Positions 43,501 through 54,046 of a stretch of DNA of 64,000 nucleotides are shown here, one piece after another; position 1 is the stretch's first letter; each line of letters opens with the position of its first letter. Origin of the DNA: Lytechinus variegatus (taxonomy: Eukaryota > Echinodermata > Echinoidea > Temnopleuroida > Toxopneustidae); contig NC_054746.1 of the NCBI RefSeq assembly GCF_018143015.1, positions 39,248,687 to 39,312,686 of the forward strand, read 5' to 3'. Both the position numbers and the translations under genes were made by a program. The notes beneath the pieces are model-generated. The model worked only from the letters and a program-made list of their open reading frames with translations. It was not told where the DNA came from and ran no database searches.

Positions 43501-45623
43501 TATATGGTTAGATGCTGTTTACTTAACTGATAAGGTATTGTATTTTAGTTCCGTCTCAAACTTCATTCTTTCTGTATGAGTAGGCCTTTTCATATTTAAG
43601 TAAATATATAGAAGTATTGTGTTAAAATTCCCTATATATCAAAAAATGAAACAGTCAATCGAAGAAAATTCGTACAAGATTATCAGGCGCATGAGAGGAT
43701 GTATTCCTCAATCAATTTCTAATAATTTCTATGAATAACGATTTGTACTTCATGCACATTTTCTTATGGATCACATATCTTCTTTCGAATCCATTCATGC
43801 ACAATCTTTGATCGGGTCCCGATTAAATATTTGCTTCATAAAGATCTCTTATACTTATTAAATAATTAATTTGAGGTGTAGTGCATAGCATTTCGTACAG
43901 TTTTAAAATGTTTGGCAACATATACTGTCCACACAACAATTAGTTGTTAAAAAAATATTCGACTCTTGGTAGTTTTCAGCCAATACTGTGTAGTTTTCAC
44001 CCAAAAGCATTATTGGTTTAAAACTACACAGAATTGGATAATGTTTTAACCAATTATTGTAAAAGTGTAGCTGACGTATAATGAATGAGACGCTATATAG
44101 TCTCAGAGAGGCCTAGTCCCATCTATTACTGCAGGAACTCAAAGATGCCCATTAATTTTTAGTAATAATTCAAGTCAGAATAATGTATACGAAATAACTG
44201 CAACAGTCATTATCATTATACTTTTAAAAATGTATATGCAGATTACAGACCCAATCACTATGAAACATGCCCCTCCCGTGTTCTTCTTATACAGATGGCT
44301 TCAGATAGACCACTTGCGATTGTAAATACCACGACCATATTTTCATCAGTGATTGCAATGATGGCATTGAATATGATTTACATAGCTTCTACAAGGTTTC
44401 TTCAGCCGTTCCATGTCAGGACTAAGTTTACTTTTATCAAACTTGGTATTGTGATCTGTAACATTCAACCGGCATTACTTAGTCTAATAATGAGATTCCG
44501 ATTGTTAGAATGCACCTTTCCTTTCTCTAACCAGGCAAGAGCCAATTGTAAGTATTCCTTCACTATTTATCTTCACTCCGTTAGTCTACCATCTTCCATC
44601 TCTCCTCCTTCTCCAAAAGGTAGATTCATAAAAAATGTGAATTTCCGCTGGGGGGGTCCCAAAATCCTTCATGTGATATTTCTTCCTTATCAAATTATTG
44701 TGATAAGGAATTCCAAATGAGGTCTAAATAGAAATAAAAAGGTAGCGTAATGAACTCAAACTTTTGAGGGGGCAGAGATGACTTATGGGGTAGAAAATAT
44801 ATAAAGTTGAGAGCGAGCGAGGCGAACGAGCAAAACAAGACTTTTAAATACAAACATCGAATTTTTAGATAGATTTTTACATAATATCCAGATAGAGATT
44901 TTTTCACTTTTCAATACCCTTCTTGTTTTCTCCCTTTTCTCTTAGCCGCGACAAATAGGGAAAGGGGGACACGGGCCAAAGCCCCCCCCCCCCCATCTCT
45001 ACGCCAGTGAAATAAAACATGCCTCTACAACACTTTATATAAAGATGGGGCTTAACTTCTCCGACCCTTTTTCCACATGGAATTGAATTGAATTGAATTA
45101 AATGGAATTGATTAAGAAAATAAAAGTTAAATTTCTTGGATAAACTCTTCTACCAAACGAAGACTCATTGTAGTTTTCAAGATTATAAAGTCATTATCAA
45201 ATTAATGTTCTTGTTCTTCTTTTCCCAGTCATGCAGTGTATACTATTCATCTTGGAAGCAGGGATCCTATTTCCATTTATCCTATACTATTATAGACGAA
45301 GCGAAGGTAACGTTGTTGGAAATGTATCATCAGCGCCCTTCATAAACATCATTTCCATCCGCCCTATTGGAATAACACCTCGACCACCTGATCGCCAGTT
45401 AATTCCACGTCCGTCGATCACGAGTATCGATGTTGGTCGTGCACGTGCTCAAACTGTCATTGGTTCTGGTGATATGGACATCGACTTCTGTCAGCCTCCT
45501 GAATTATCAACCATTGATGAAGAACCTGGGCAGGCAGAGACAATGTTTGACCAATTTTCAACAAACTTTGAGAGACAATTTACGACAAGCACGAGACATG
45601 GTCGGCGACATACAATCAGCTAA
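34456..45623 (+). CDS. SLC51A-like: Organic solute transporter alpha-like protein, gene 2
   Basis: Seven coding exons (34456-34519, 37037-37206, 38926-38999, 41454-41618, 43423-43534, 44295-44547, 45229-45623) join in frame to 410 codons. It has a short N-terminal region with an N-S-S sequon at residue 9, seven predicted helices, YYGGYEKMM and a PLTCCCLFLP cluster in exon 4 (about residues 119-152). OST-alpha proteins carry a comparable Cys-rich loop after this helix, thought to be lipid-modified. Exons 5-6 carry LKIAVLQVAIFKPVTSF and CNIQPALLSLIM. The C-terminal tail (about 100 residues) is longer than in vertebrate OST-alpha and rich in Pro, Arg, Asp and Thr. Best read as a membrane solute exporter subunit; a TMEM184-type role is the alternative. 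Introns are full of MITEs. Confidence 0.9.
35749..36491. mobile_element. MITE with CACTGTGAAAAAA ends, intron 1 of gene 2
   Basis: TACACTGTGAAAAAATTGGG and TTTTTTTTTCACAGTGTA are terminal inverted repeats bounded by TA, fitting a Tc1/mariner-type target. The interior is dominated by short CCCAAC / GTTGGG and TTGGGCAATATTTTACCC repeats. Confidence 0.8.
37037..37206 (+). CDS. SLC51A-like: Gene 2 exon 2
   Basis: After TTAATTCAG it reads ISERPVNLTLLIACTLVTVL (first helix) and ends TTWWMIAVLP at CCG|GTAAGT, phase 0. Confidence 0.9.
37383..38334. mobile_element. Mariner-like non-autonomous element, copy B
   Basis: TACAGTGCGTATCC...AAAGTTTACACTT and AAGTGTAAACTTTTTTGATA..CGCACTGTA are inverted ends bounded by TA. 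952 bp in intron 2 of gene 2. Same orientation as copy A at 30942. Confidence 0.88.
38926..38999 (+). CDS. SLC51A-like: Gene 2 exon 3
   Basis: VMSCVVLPGVYSPVSATFCN then LVAS, between CATACAG and CATT|GTAAGT; 74 nt, ends in phase 2. Note SPV where gene 1 has IPR. Confidence 0.9.
39470..40737. mobile_element. Inverted-end element in intron 3 of gene 2
   Basis: TATAGGTTTTCCCGTCCAAT at the left matches its complement ATTGGACGGGAAAACCTATA at the right. The interior is weakly symmetrical and non-coding. It hosts the hAT-like insertion at 39975-40149. Confidence 0.6.
39975..40149. mobile_element. hAT-like MITE with 8-bp duplication
   Basis: CAGGGGCGGATCCAGG and CCTGGATCCGCCGTTG are inverted ends. 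Flanks AGTGGGTG (39967-39974) and AGTGGGTC (40150-40157) agree at 7 of 8. Confidence 0.85.
41042..41252. mobile_element. MITE with GGTGTTAA / TTAACACC ends
   Basis: TGTGGTGTTAA...AGAGGACCACACC on the left mirrors GGTGTGGTCCTCT...GGTTAACACCACA on the right. The interior is made of ACACC / GGTGT repeats. Intron 3 of gene 2. Confidence 0.8.
41454..41618 (+). CDS. SLC51A-like: Gene 2 exon 4 with Cys cluster
   Basis: Between CTTTGCAG and AACAAG|GTATAT it reads CYSFTMFKFLVIVMNYYGGY, then a basic loop and PLASTPLTCCCLFLPEKRLT. Opens and closes in phase 2. 165 nt, 45 nt longer than gene 1 exon 4. Confidence 0.92.
42367..43219 (-). mobile_element. Non-autonomous transposon, copy B (reverse)
   Basis: Reverse-orientation relative of 6439-7337, with ends AAAAAAAGTTTGGAAAAAAT and CAGATTTCCAAACTTTTTTA. 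In intron 4 of gene 2, next to GCGAGCG units near 42085 and 42197. Interrupted by 42919-43074. Confidence 0.75.
42919..43074. mobile_element. Small MITE, CAGGGGCC ends, nested
   Basis: CAGGGGCCTCTGAACGG and CCGCTTCCGCGGCCCCTG are inverted ends around G- and C-runs. It splits CCTCCATGTGAACC of the host element (read from the other copy), duplicating RTGTG. A sister copy is at 55053-55204. Confidence 0.85.
43423..43534 (+). CDS. SLC51A-like: Gene 2 exon 5
   Basis: RSFKWLKIAVLQVAIFKPVT, then SFIGVIIWLDAVYLTDK, between CATCTACAG and AAG|GTATTG. 112 nt, ends in phase 0. Confidence 0.93.
43535..44294 (+). other. Gene 2 intron 5
   Basis: AT-rich. A short inverted motif pair TGTGTAGTTTT / AAAACTACACA lies near 43985-44030. 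No exon. Confidence 0.5.
44295..44547 (+). CDS. SLC51A-like: Gene 2 exon 6
   Basis: After TTATACAG it reads MASDRPLAIVNTTTIFSSVI, two helices, and ends SNQARAN at AATT|GTAAGT in phase 1. The first Met is internal to the protein, since the acceptor and phase join it to exon 5. 253 nt. Confidence 0.93.
44640..45011. mobile_element. Fragment of G/C-tract element, intron 6
   Basis: Includes G7 near 44651, GAGCGAGCGAGGCGAACGAG near 44810, a C14 run near 44981 and a right end ATCTCTACGCCAGTG like other hAT-type ends here. The left end is unclear. Confidence 0.4.
45229..45623 (+). CDS. SLC51A-like: Gene 2 exon 7 and stop
   Basis: After TTTTCCCAG it reads MQCILFILEAGILFPFILYY (last helix), YRRSEGNVVGNV, then a long polar tail with several Pro and Arg and a final HGRRHTIS, with TAA at 45621-45623. 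Confidence 0.93.
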
Positions 45624-45918
45624 TAATAGTAACCAGCAAAAAAAAATATAGGAATTACACTTCAACAGGCTGGAGAAAAGCGACAGTTCTTTTCATTCGC
45701 ATCATCGCCAACAGAGACTATGATGCAAATCATCATTTTCATGTTTGTCAAGGCAGAATGTATAGATGTCCATTGTTTTTTTTTTATTTGGATATTTTTT
45801 TCTTTATATAAACACTCTTCATGCGTAGAATGGGCTGAAATTTTTAGGATATAAACCTTGTAACCGTTTGATACCCAATTACTAAATTGTAATCTAAATG
45901 CTCAAAAGGTCAAATTTC

Positions 45919-46206
45919 AAGAAAAAGAAAGACATTTCAATTTAATTATTTTTATTGTCATGTTCAATTAAAAAACACACAAAAAATTGTCATCAGACTC
46001 TTAATAACAAAAAGTGCATAGGAACGCAGAATAATCAATCACAAACTATAAATAATTTTAAGAAAAAGAAAGACATTTCAATTCAATTCAATTATTTTTA
46101 TTGTCATGTTCAATTAAAAAACACACAAAACATTGTCATCAGACTCTTAATATCAAAAAGTGCATATAGGAACAAAGAATAATCAATCACAAACTATAAA
46201 TAAATC
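45919..46206 (+). repeat. Two-copy tandem duplication, 141-bp period
   Basis: AAGAAAAAGAAAGACATTTC, TTATTTTTATTGTCATGTTC and ATCAATCACAAACTATAAAT each occur twice. It lies where the 3' UTR of gene 2 may extend; AATAAA motifs follow near 46230. Confidence 0.92.
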
Positions 46207-46263
46207 AAAGTAATACATGTAAATATAAATATATTAATAAAATAAATATACATATAAATATAC

Positions 46264-46394
46264 CCTGTTTGCATGCTTGAGCACCCACAACATGACACTT
46301 ACCATGCACTGACCCACTGTATGAAACAAAGTGTCATCCGCAGGCCAGTGGAACAATGCAGTCTTTAAGGTGGGTACTCAAGCATGCAAACAGG
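46264..46394. mobile_element. 131-bp palindromic MITE
   Basis: CCTGTTTGCATGCTTGAGCA and its complement at the right end (ACTCAAGCATGCAAACAGG), with one mismatch. Confidence 0.8.
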
Positions 46395-46410
46395 CACTGG
46401 AAGCTATTAA

Positions 46411-47334
46411 AGGCGCTGGACACACCTTGGCGTTTTAGACAGCGTATGCCCGACGTATGAGGAATTTGGCGAATACGCTGGCGTACGTCGAATACGCTAC
46501 GGGTAAGTTTTGCATACGTTAAGAGTACGCTAAAACACGCTGGTATACGTCGTCATACGGCGAGGTCGTCGAAAAATTTTGTGCAAGCACAAAATTTTTC
46601 GACGTATGCCAGCGTATGGCTCATACGTCCCGCATACGCGGGCCATAAGTTGTAGGCAAGTTACGCGATCGTTGATACACGTTGACACACGTTACTCGTA
46701 AGTTACTCATAAGTCGATATACGTCGAGATAATGTCCAGCGTACCCTAAAACTTACTTCTAACCTATGAGTAACGTGCTTTGAACGTAAGTGTAACTTAA
46801 CTCCAACGTATATTGACGTATGAAGACGTGCTCCGGACGACCACAAAACTTACTGAACGTGTTTATAACTTACAGCTACCGTATAATGGCGTATTGACAA
46901 CGTTTATCATGTTTATAGGAATTGGTATATAAAGGTGGGGTTCACAGGAGTTTTCTTCGGCATGGCGGTGGTGTTGATAGGTGATGTATTGTGCGGTTAT
47001 GATTTGAACAGTCGAGCGGCAGCCTTTTTATAGGCTACGACACGTGTTCGTCAGCAATACGCTGCAGCGCGCTATGCGTAAGTTAGGCTATCGTAGGGCA
47101 TAAGTTGTGTACGCCAGCAATACGCTAAGCATTCGTTGGAATACGTTACTTATAAGTTAACGAAGCGTTCGATATAAGTTACTAATACGTTATGTATACG
47201 TCCAACTCGTTATGAATACGCTAAGTATACGCCCAGAGTTGAAAAAAAATCAAAGTTCAGCGTATGCCGACGTTTTAGAGAAATTTTTATACGTCGGGCA
47301 TACGCTGTCTAAAACGCCAAGGTGTGACACCACC
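46411..47334. mobile_element. TTAA-flanked DNA transposon, non-autonomous
   Basis: TTAA on both sides (46407-46410 and 47335-47338). Inverted ends run about 40 bp from CACACCTTGGCGTTTTAGAC to its complement. The interior is packed with TACGT- and TACGCT-type words and contains a perfect hairpin CGAAAAATTTTGTG / CACAAAATTTTTCG near 46569-46602. TTAA targets fit piggyBac or Kolobok groups. No transposase. Confidence 0.85.
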
Positions 47335-47338
47335 TTAA

Positions 47339-48454
47339 ACGTTTACATGCATAAATTGAATTAACTCCCAGAGCTGCTAACCTTTAAAAAGTATATATTC
47401 AGAGCTGTCTTCATGATTGGCCGTCTTCAGACGAATTCACCACTCTTCGAGAGAAGGTGATATGGAAATAGGTTTTAACGTTTTTTTATTGGGGGGGGGG
47501 GGGAGGGGTACAGAATCAGCCGTTGAAAGGCTTTTCAACAGCCACTATCACGAGTGTTAGAATGGAATCATTGGAATTTTGAATTCTACAGGAGCATAAG
47601 TAATAGTATTTATCCTATACCAAGCTTTACACAGTCTTTAAAACAATTTCGTATCTAGTATCTTTCATGGTTCTTTTCAAAATTTGATCTTGAAGTTTAT
47701 TCCACATTGCATGATTGTATTCTTATATTTTCCCTACTGTTTGTCAGGCCTATACCGTATCCAAATTTGCACATCATGAGCGGCTCAGTTTATGTTTCGT
47801 TGGTTATCTAAGCTAAATAAGAAAGAAAGAAAAATCCTTTGCGACTTTGTGAGGCAATATACTAAGGCGTATATAGATTATACCATGGAGCTATTAATAG
47901 CTCTATGATTATACAGTACAGGTTGGTCACCTGAGATAAAGGGTGTATAGAGATTGCACTCGTAAAGGGACTGCCTGTTATATCTGAATGTTTCATCTAT
48001 AACATATTTCTCGATATCACAATAGCACTTTGTCAACAACAAAAAAGATTTTTCTTATAAAGAATGTAACTCCTTTGATTTTCTTTGTGTTTGTTAGCAA
48101 ATCCAATTACTGATATCAAAAATGTAATTCTTGTTTTCAATAAATATGATTAAAGCAGAAAAAGGCTGACCACTCCGTACAATAACCCGCATATAACAGC
48201 CCTTTTAGGGAGACATTTACAAAATGAAAAATGTAGTATCAAATAGGAACCTGAAAATTACAACCTGAAATCGGTTATCTGGATGAAAATGTGGTCTGCC
48301 AAGACTGTATGGTTCTGAGACTTTGACATATCCACTTGGTATAGTTGGTTTAATTCTAAGATTTCTGCCAACTCGGTATTAGGGCATTTGGTCTAATAGC
48401 TACTTGGTCTAATGCTCAGTATTATGGTATAATTTCTACTCCATCTTCTTCTAA
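47339..48454. other. Intergenic, no gene recognised
   Basis: AT-rich; a G11 run near 47491. No exon or bounded element seen. Confidence 0.4.
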
Positions 48455-48970
48455 ATGGGTACTCCGGGGCTGAAAATATTTATATCTAAATAAATAGAGT
48501 AAAATTCACAAAGCAAAACGCTGAACATCTGATGACAAATATCAAAGTTATTGAATTTTAATGTTCAGCAGTATTTTGTAAAAATAGATATATGCACGTC
48601 ATCATGAATATTCATTAGGTGGGCTGATGATGTTATTACATGAAATCAAACTTGTTTCATTTTTTCATGCATGTGTGAATTATGTGTCTCCTCTATAATT
48701 AAAAAGCGTTGAAGCAATTAATATCTCATGCACTAAATCAGTTGTCAAACAAAATTTTTCAGTTCTTTGTAGAAAAAATTGAGAAGTTGGGATATGACAT
48801 CAATTTGCTCATTGAATATTCATGAAGACATGCCTGGAACTGTTTTACCGGAATAATGCAAATCTTTGAAAAGCAAAACTTTGGTATTCGTTGTCCGGAT
48901 TTGAATTTTCAGTGTTTGTTTTCTTTATCAATTTAAATCATATTATTTCCTACCCGGAGCATACCTAAAA
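48455..48970. mobile_element. Palindromic-family MITE
   Basis: Opens GGGTACTCCGGGGCTGAAAA and closes CCTACCCGGAGCATACC; AAAGCAAAAC and CAGT segments recur in inverted positions. I recognise the opening from sea-urchin repeats. Confidence 0.6.
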
Positions 48971-49458
48971 ATGAAAATTTGGTTTATAAATAATTGCTGT
49001 AATTATATAATAAGTTCTATAGACCATGTGGGTTATAGACGAAATGGGTAGTATAAAGAGAATTAAACAAATGGTAAATGGGCTAAGTGGCAATTAATGG
49101 TTATTAGGCGGAAAGTGGTGTGTAGACCAAGAGGTAATTTACCTTGGCGTGGCTATTTATAGCCATTCTAACTCATCTTTTTACCAATTATTCATCGCCA
49201 TCCTTATCTCTCCATCCAAATCTACGCATTTATTTATAATATAGACCCAGTCGGCCTTATTTCGTGAATGAGACATAATACATTGATATCTTCTTTAGAT
49301 TATCTCGAATGTTGGGTTCATAGCCCTATGTTATGTTATTCTTTTATACAGACGTGACATTCAAAACTGTCTCTCATACACGGTCAACTACTCTCCTGAA
49401 TCATTCGATTTCTTAGTCATGATGCCAGGAACGTCATGATAACTGCACCGGCGTACAG

Positions 49459-49657
49459 CACTCTAAAAATTCGAATGGTAAATCAACATTTGAAAGGTTG
49501 GAGGAGTGACAACCTTTTCCAAATGTAACATCCAATGAATCCAACATTTTAAGTGTTATGGGTAGAACCATTTAAAGTGGTAAATGCAACATTTAGAAAA
49601 TGTTGTCACTCCTCCAACCTTTCAAATATTATGTTAACATTTCTTGATTTTAGAGTG
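49459..49657. mobile_element. 199-bp palindromic MITE
   Basis: CACTCTAAAAAT and ATTTTAGAGTG-type ends. Inner arms AAAGGTTGGAGGAGTGACAA and TTGTCACTCCTCCAACCTTT are perfect complements. Confidence 0.88.
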
Positions 49658-50819
49658 AGGAGGGGGATTGGCCAGTTGCCCCAATGAAAGTTCCACAACA
49701 GAGAAATAATGAAGTAGAACAAGACAGGAAATAAGAGGAAAAAGCATTTTGTGACAAAAGGTTAATTTTTATTTCAAATGTCGATGGGTGGGGGGGTCCG
49801 CTCGCAACTATTTAGGACTGTTCTGTGTAAACATAATTACGTCATATTTTCTCCCTCTATAAGATTTTTACTCGTTTTACCAATGACTAACCGTATCATG
49901 AAACAAGATACAATAACTTTCTCTTTTCTGAGAATGTTCAAGTAAACTATTCTTATTTGGATGATTTGCATGTCAATGACAATGAAATTGTTTAAATGTT
50001 CTTTATAAGATCATTGACAAGATTACACATTCGTTTAATTGTTTTGTTAATATTTTTAAAAGAAAACATCCGCTACTAGTATATTCTACAACAATTTCTC
50101 CATTAAATTAATGTTTGCATCTTCATCTAAAACATCATCATTTTAATGATGCTCATGATATATTATCCTTTATCGAAATAGGCGTGAAGGAACATCATGA
50201 AATGTCGTCAATCTTTGTCTCAACTTTTTATGCTTTTCTATGTTCACCTTTCCCACATTTATTTTTTAAATCTAGAACCATTTTCCTGTACAAAGAAAAC
50301 TGTTTGGATCCGCTGTCATCATGTTTCTATTTTCTCATGGTGGCATTTATTGTATATGAATTTTAGTCATGCGTTTGCTTAATATTAACTTAATCATAAA
50401 GATTATGATGTCAATGTGTTCTACTTAATTCTGATGTGGTGTGGAACTGAAATACAAAGCCGTCAAAGTAGTGAGCAAATAACAGCATGATGTAGTACAC
50501 AATCAAACTGACAATTTCGAGGCCGTATCGCTTTACGGGAAGGAAATAGCTCATGACCTCGCATTAAATGATTTTATTCGTCTGGAAGATATGAACAATA
50601 TTCTACGTTGTAGCAAGCACCCTTTTCTAGATTGTTTGCAATATGATTTGTCATTATAATTATTACTAGTGATTTAGGAATAAGCGATTATTGTACGTCC
50701 TTGTAGATAATAATATGGTGGGATACTGCTGAGTGAATAGTTCTGTCAACAAAGGTGAGTTTTCTAATTAATTGTCCACGGCGAGTTTGTCTCGAAGGAG
50801 CAATAACAAAAAGTAATAT
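49658..50819. other. Intergenic, no gene recognised
   Basis: No exon or bounded repeat beyond a G7 run near 49791. Confidence 0.4.
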
Positions 50820-50827
50820 ATTTGGCA

Positions 50828-50895
50828 AGGGGTGGATCCAGGATTTTCCAAGGGGGGGGGGCAAATTTTTCGGAGGAAAATTCTGACAAGCCAAA
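50828..50895. mobile_element. Truncated hAT-like MITE end
   Basis: GGGGTGGATCCAGGATTTTC plus a G10 tract and TTTTTCGGAGGAAAATTCTG match the left half of 39975-40149. No right end. Confidence 0.6.
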
Positions 50896-50929
50896 TTGTT
50901 AGGAATATCTCTTCTTTCTATCAGAGGGA

Positions 50930-51075
50930 GGTGGGTTTGAATTCCAGCATGCTTTCCTTAAGCAAGAAATTTTCCAACATTGGGCTGCCCTCGACCCAGG
51001 TGAGATGAATTAGGTTCCCGGGAAGATTGCTTCAATGCTTTCGCGTCTATGACCAACACCAATACCAATCCAATT
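50930..51075 (+). repeat. SINE fragment
   Basis: GGTTTGAATTCC (degraded B box) is followed by GACCCAGGTGAGATGAATTA and GGTTCCCGGGAAGATTGC, the conserved body of tRNA-derived SINEs in marine invertebrates as I recall it. Confidence 0.55.
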
Positions 51076-52240
51076 GTAATTGATTCAAATCACTTCGATT
51101 TGTTCAAATTTTTAGAAGTTAAATTGCATCCACTATTAAACAATTATTTTCAATGCAGAATTTCATACCCTTCCTTTCTGTTCTTGCATTTAAGAAATAG
51201 GAAATCAATAATTTACTTAATATTTTGAAGTTAAAAAATCCTGATATAATCATTTAGATATAAGGAAGTTTGTTAACCTTGGGAGGAAGTAGATCCCGTT
51301 ACCTTCACCAGTGTTGTTTCAATTTTATTTTTATTGAAATATCTGGGTAATAATAGGCAATATCTCTCGCATCATCCACTTTAATATAGCGAGTATTTGT
51401 TCCTTCACACCTTGAAACCTTGATTGCATAAAAAAAAACATATTCAGAATGCATGCTTCTTGTCTTGTTAGTGTGACAAGTTATCGAAGACCTTCACAAA
51501 CCAATCTTATTCTTATCGGCAGTGTGTGATTAGGAGATTTTAATTTTACCTATATCGTGAACCAAACTTGATCGCTTCAGAATATATTTCAATATTTTTG
51601 CACCCTCTTCACGTCTAGGCTTGGTTTATAATCAACACAATTATGTTGATATCATCAGAAAATCCAGGGGTGTAGTAACGCATTTGTATCAACAGTTCCT
51701 TTCGGCTTTTGACCTATACTCGATATGAAATATTTAATGTAAAAATGATTGCTTGCTTTTTCGAAAAAGAAATGGGGCTTAACTCATTCTGAGTTGCTTC
51801 GTTGCTGAAGCACTTTTTTTCTAACTGCGTGCAGCACTTTTCCATTGGATTTCCACATCATTAGACGACATTATGTTCACGTTGTAGAAATTATCGATGA
51901 TTCCAGTTCAGTGCTCCTTTCTCATATTGAGCGACATTCTACTGGTTTACTTTTAACACGGTCGTTGAATAAAGTCACGCCGTATTTTAATAATTTTATA
52001 TAAAAGAGAATGGCGCGGGATTAACTACCGTATTTTCTATGTTCTGTCAACTATTTCGTTCATTTCGTATTCATCAAAAAATATTTTCTTCCATTTTCAC
52101 AATTCTAATTTTTCGATTTTTCAAATTATACAGAATCATATGTCATAAAGACTATGAGAATAAGAAAAATTAGAATATTTCATATTCATGTAATGAAATG
52201 CACAAGAAATTGTTAGTGGATGACATCAATCCCCTCATTT
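51076..52240. other. Intergenic, no gene recognised
   Basis: AT-rich; nothing bounded or coding. Confidence 0.4.
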
Positions 52241-52252
52241 GCATACTATTAG

Positions 52253-52398
52253 GCCTACTACTACTACTACTATTACTACTATACTACTACTACTACTACT
52301 ATGCTGCTGCTGCTACTACTACTACTACTACTACGACTACTACTACTTCTACTATACTACTACTTCTTCTTCTTCTACTACTACTATGCTACTGTTGT
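52253..52398. repeat. (CTA)n-rich trinucleotide repeat
   Basis: CTA units interspersed with CTG and CTT for about 145 bp. Open in several frames only because of its composition. Confidence 0.95.
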
Positions 52399-52802
52399 AA
52401 TTAAAACAGTTTTTGTGACTTTCTTTGCGAATATTAAATTTATTGAATTTATATAGCAAATGTATCCCCTATAATTTATGTCATTTTACTCTCAGTGTCT
52501 CAGTATTATGTAGAAAACGACTTAAAAAATAATAATAACGCCTTTCGCCATCCCTTTATAAAATTATTACAGAAGAGTAGACCTCTGTCCGCTGATTAAT
52601 TTTTACAGCCTACTTCTAGACAGGAATTCTCAATCAAAATAAAGAGGACAAATTATGAGAGATATGTTCAGATGGAGAGATGAAGAGGGGGTGAAAGATA
52701 AAAAGAGAGGGGAAGGAGAGGGGTAGAAAGGGAGATTGGGACTGGGATGGAGTAGGAAAGAAATAGAGAGCATATACGATAAGTAAGAGGATGCGTGACA
52801 GA

Positions 52803-53305
52803 CCGGGGGGGGGGGGGCACTTCCATTGACGAGTGGATACCATGCGCGACCATTGGGTGTCGAAAAGCACCCCAAACACGTATTTTCCATATTCTGACAA
52901 TGCGCCCTTGACAAGCATAGGCGTGTGAAACCCTATCCTTAACAAGCATTGGAAACAAAACGATACTATTGTCAAGTATTCCCTGAATTGACCGTCTAAA
53001 CAAGTACAGCATTATTTTTATTGTAATGTCACGGACGTCGGTTTTACCTTTACCTACTTCATTGGGTTTAATACAGCCCCACCTCCCACATCTTGCGCAA
53101 ATCGTACCGTACTCTAAATACGTAGTGTTAACAATTGGGGCAAAAAGTACACCTTTTATAAAATATTTAATCTGATTTTTTTACACCGTCGCAAATTTAA
53201 CCCTAAACACGTAGCTTTCCTAGCGAAAATAGATATTCTTTTTCATTATTTTAGTGTTGTTGACACCCTTATTACGTTACGCCAATGTAAGTGCCCCCCC
53301 CCCCT
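52803..53305. mobile_element. Element bounded by G- and C-runs
   Basis: G13 followed by CACTTCC at the left and AAGTG followed by a C11 run and TGG at the right are inverted. The interior repeats variants of CCAAACACGTATTTTCC and CAAGCAT. Preceded by a purine-rich patch (52640-52780). Confidence 0.55.
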
Positions 53306-53340
53306 GGATGACAGATCACCTCTCTTCTGATATATAGGTA

Positions 53341-53645
53341 GTTTTCGCATTTACTACGGGGAAACTCTTTACAACGCATCGATTCCTTTGAAAATGCAAT
53401 CCAAATTCAAATGAGGCTTTTGTCGAAAGTTGGTGGACTGGGACAGCAGATATATTCGAAGATTTGCACAGGACGAATAAAGGCAATTATTATGTCGTTG
53501 TCCAGAGTCAAGAGATTCCGACGCATGTCTCCAGGTCCATCCGACAAAAGCATCTCAGATCAGCGAGTCTCCATTGTGATTTAACTAGCATTTTCGAAGG
53601 AATTGATGCGTTGTTGAGGGTTTCTTCGTAGTAAATACGAAAAGT
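53341..53645. mobile_element. Foldback MITE, intact copy
   Basis: GTTTTCGCATTTACTACG...CGCATCGATTCCTTTGAAAA mirrors TTTTCGAAGGAATTGATGCG...CGTAGTAAATACGAAAA. Reference copy for the split element at 23431-24511. Confidence 0.85.
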
Positions 53646-53711
53646 TCGGAATATTTCATTCATTAACCAAATATTCTCATCCCGCATATCGTAAGCCCGG
53701 GGGGGGGGGGG

Positions 53712-53867
53712 GGTTGTTTCATCAATATTTTCGTCCGACAAGTTGTCAGATCTGACAACTTTCCTGGATTCTGATTGGTTGAGAAGAAATGTTACTATAG
53801 TAACTGTCTCATAAAACAGGAGTTGTCGGATAAAACGTTTGACAAGTCCCTTCATGAAACGCTCCCC
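53712..53867. mobile_element. MITE, GGGGAGCGTTTCATGA family (reverse)
   Basis: Reverse complement of the 20896-21054 type; ends GGGACTTGTC complement and CTTCATGAAACGCTCCCC. A G14 run adjoins its left end. Confidence 0.75.
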
Positions 53868-53875
53868 GGTCGTAA

Positions 53876-54025
53876 TACCTTGGTCACATTTGCTCTACGG
53901 CGGCCGTACGGCGAGTCGAAAACATTCGTTTTACATTATGTACGAGCTACATGTAAGTGGTTTGTATAAAAATGAATAAAACGGTTGTTTTCGACTCGCC
54001 GTACGGCCGACGTAGAGCCAAGGTA
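53876..54025. mobile_element. 150-bp palindromic MITE
   Basis: TACCTTGG...CGTACGGCGAGTCGAAAACA mirrors TGTTTTCGACTCGCCGTACG...CCAAGGTA. Confidence 0.88.
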
Positions 54026-54046
54026 TAAGCTACCCCATACCCTAAC

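Noticed and set aside
52198..52404. Leu/Tyr/Thr-rich 68-residue frame
   Set aside because: Translation of the CTA/CTG trinucleotide repeat; no splice or domain support.
52630..53012. Three overlapping minus-strand frames of about 100 residues
   Set aside because: Arise from a purine-rich patch and a G/C-run element; the Pro/Ser/Leu composition follows base composition.
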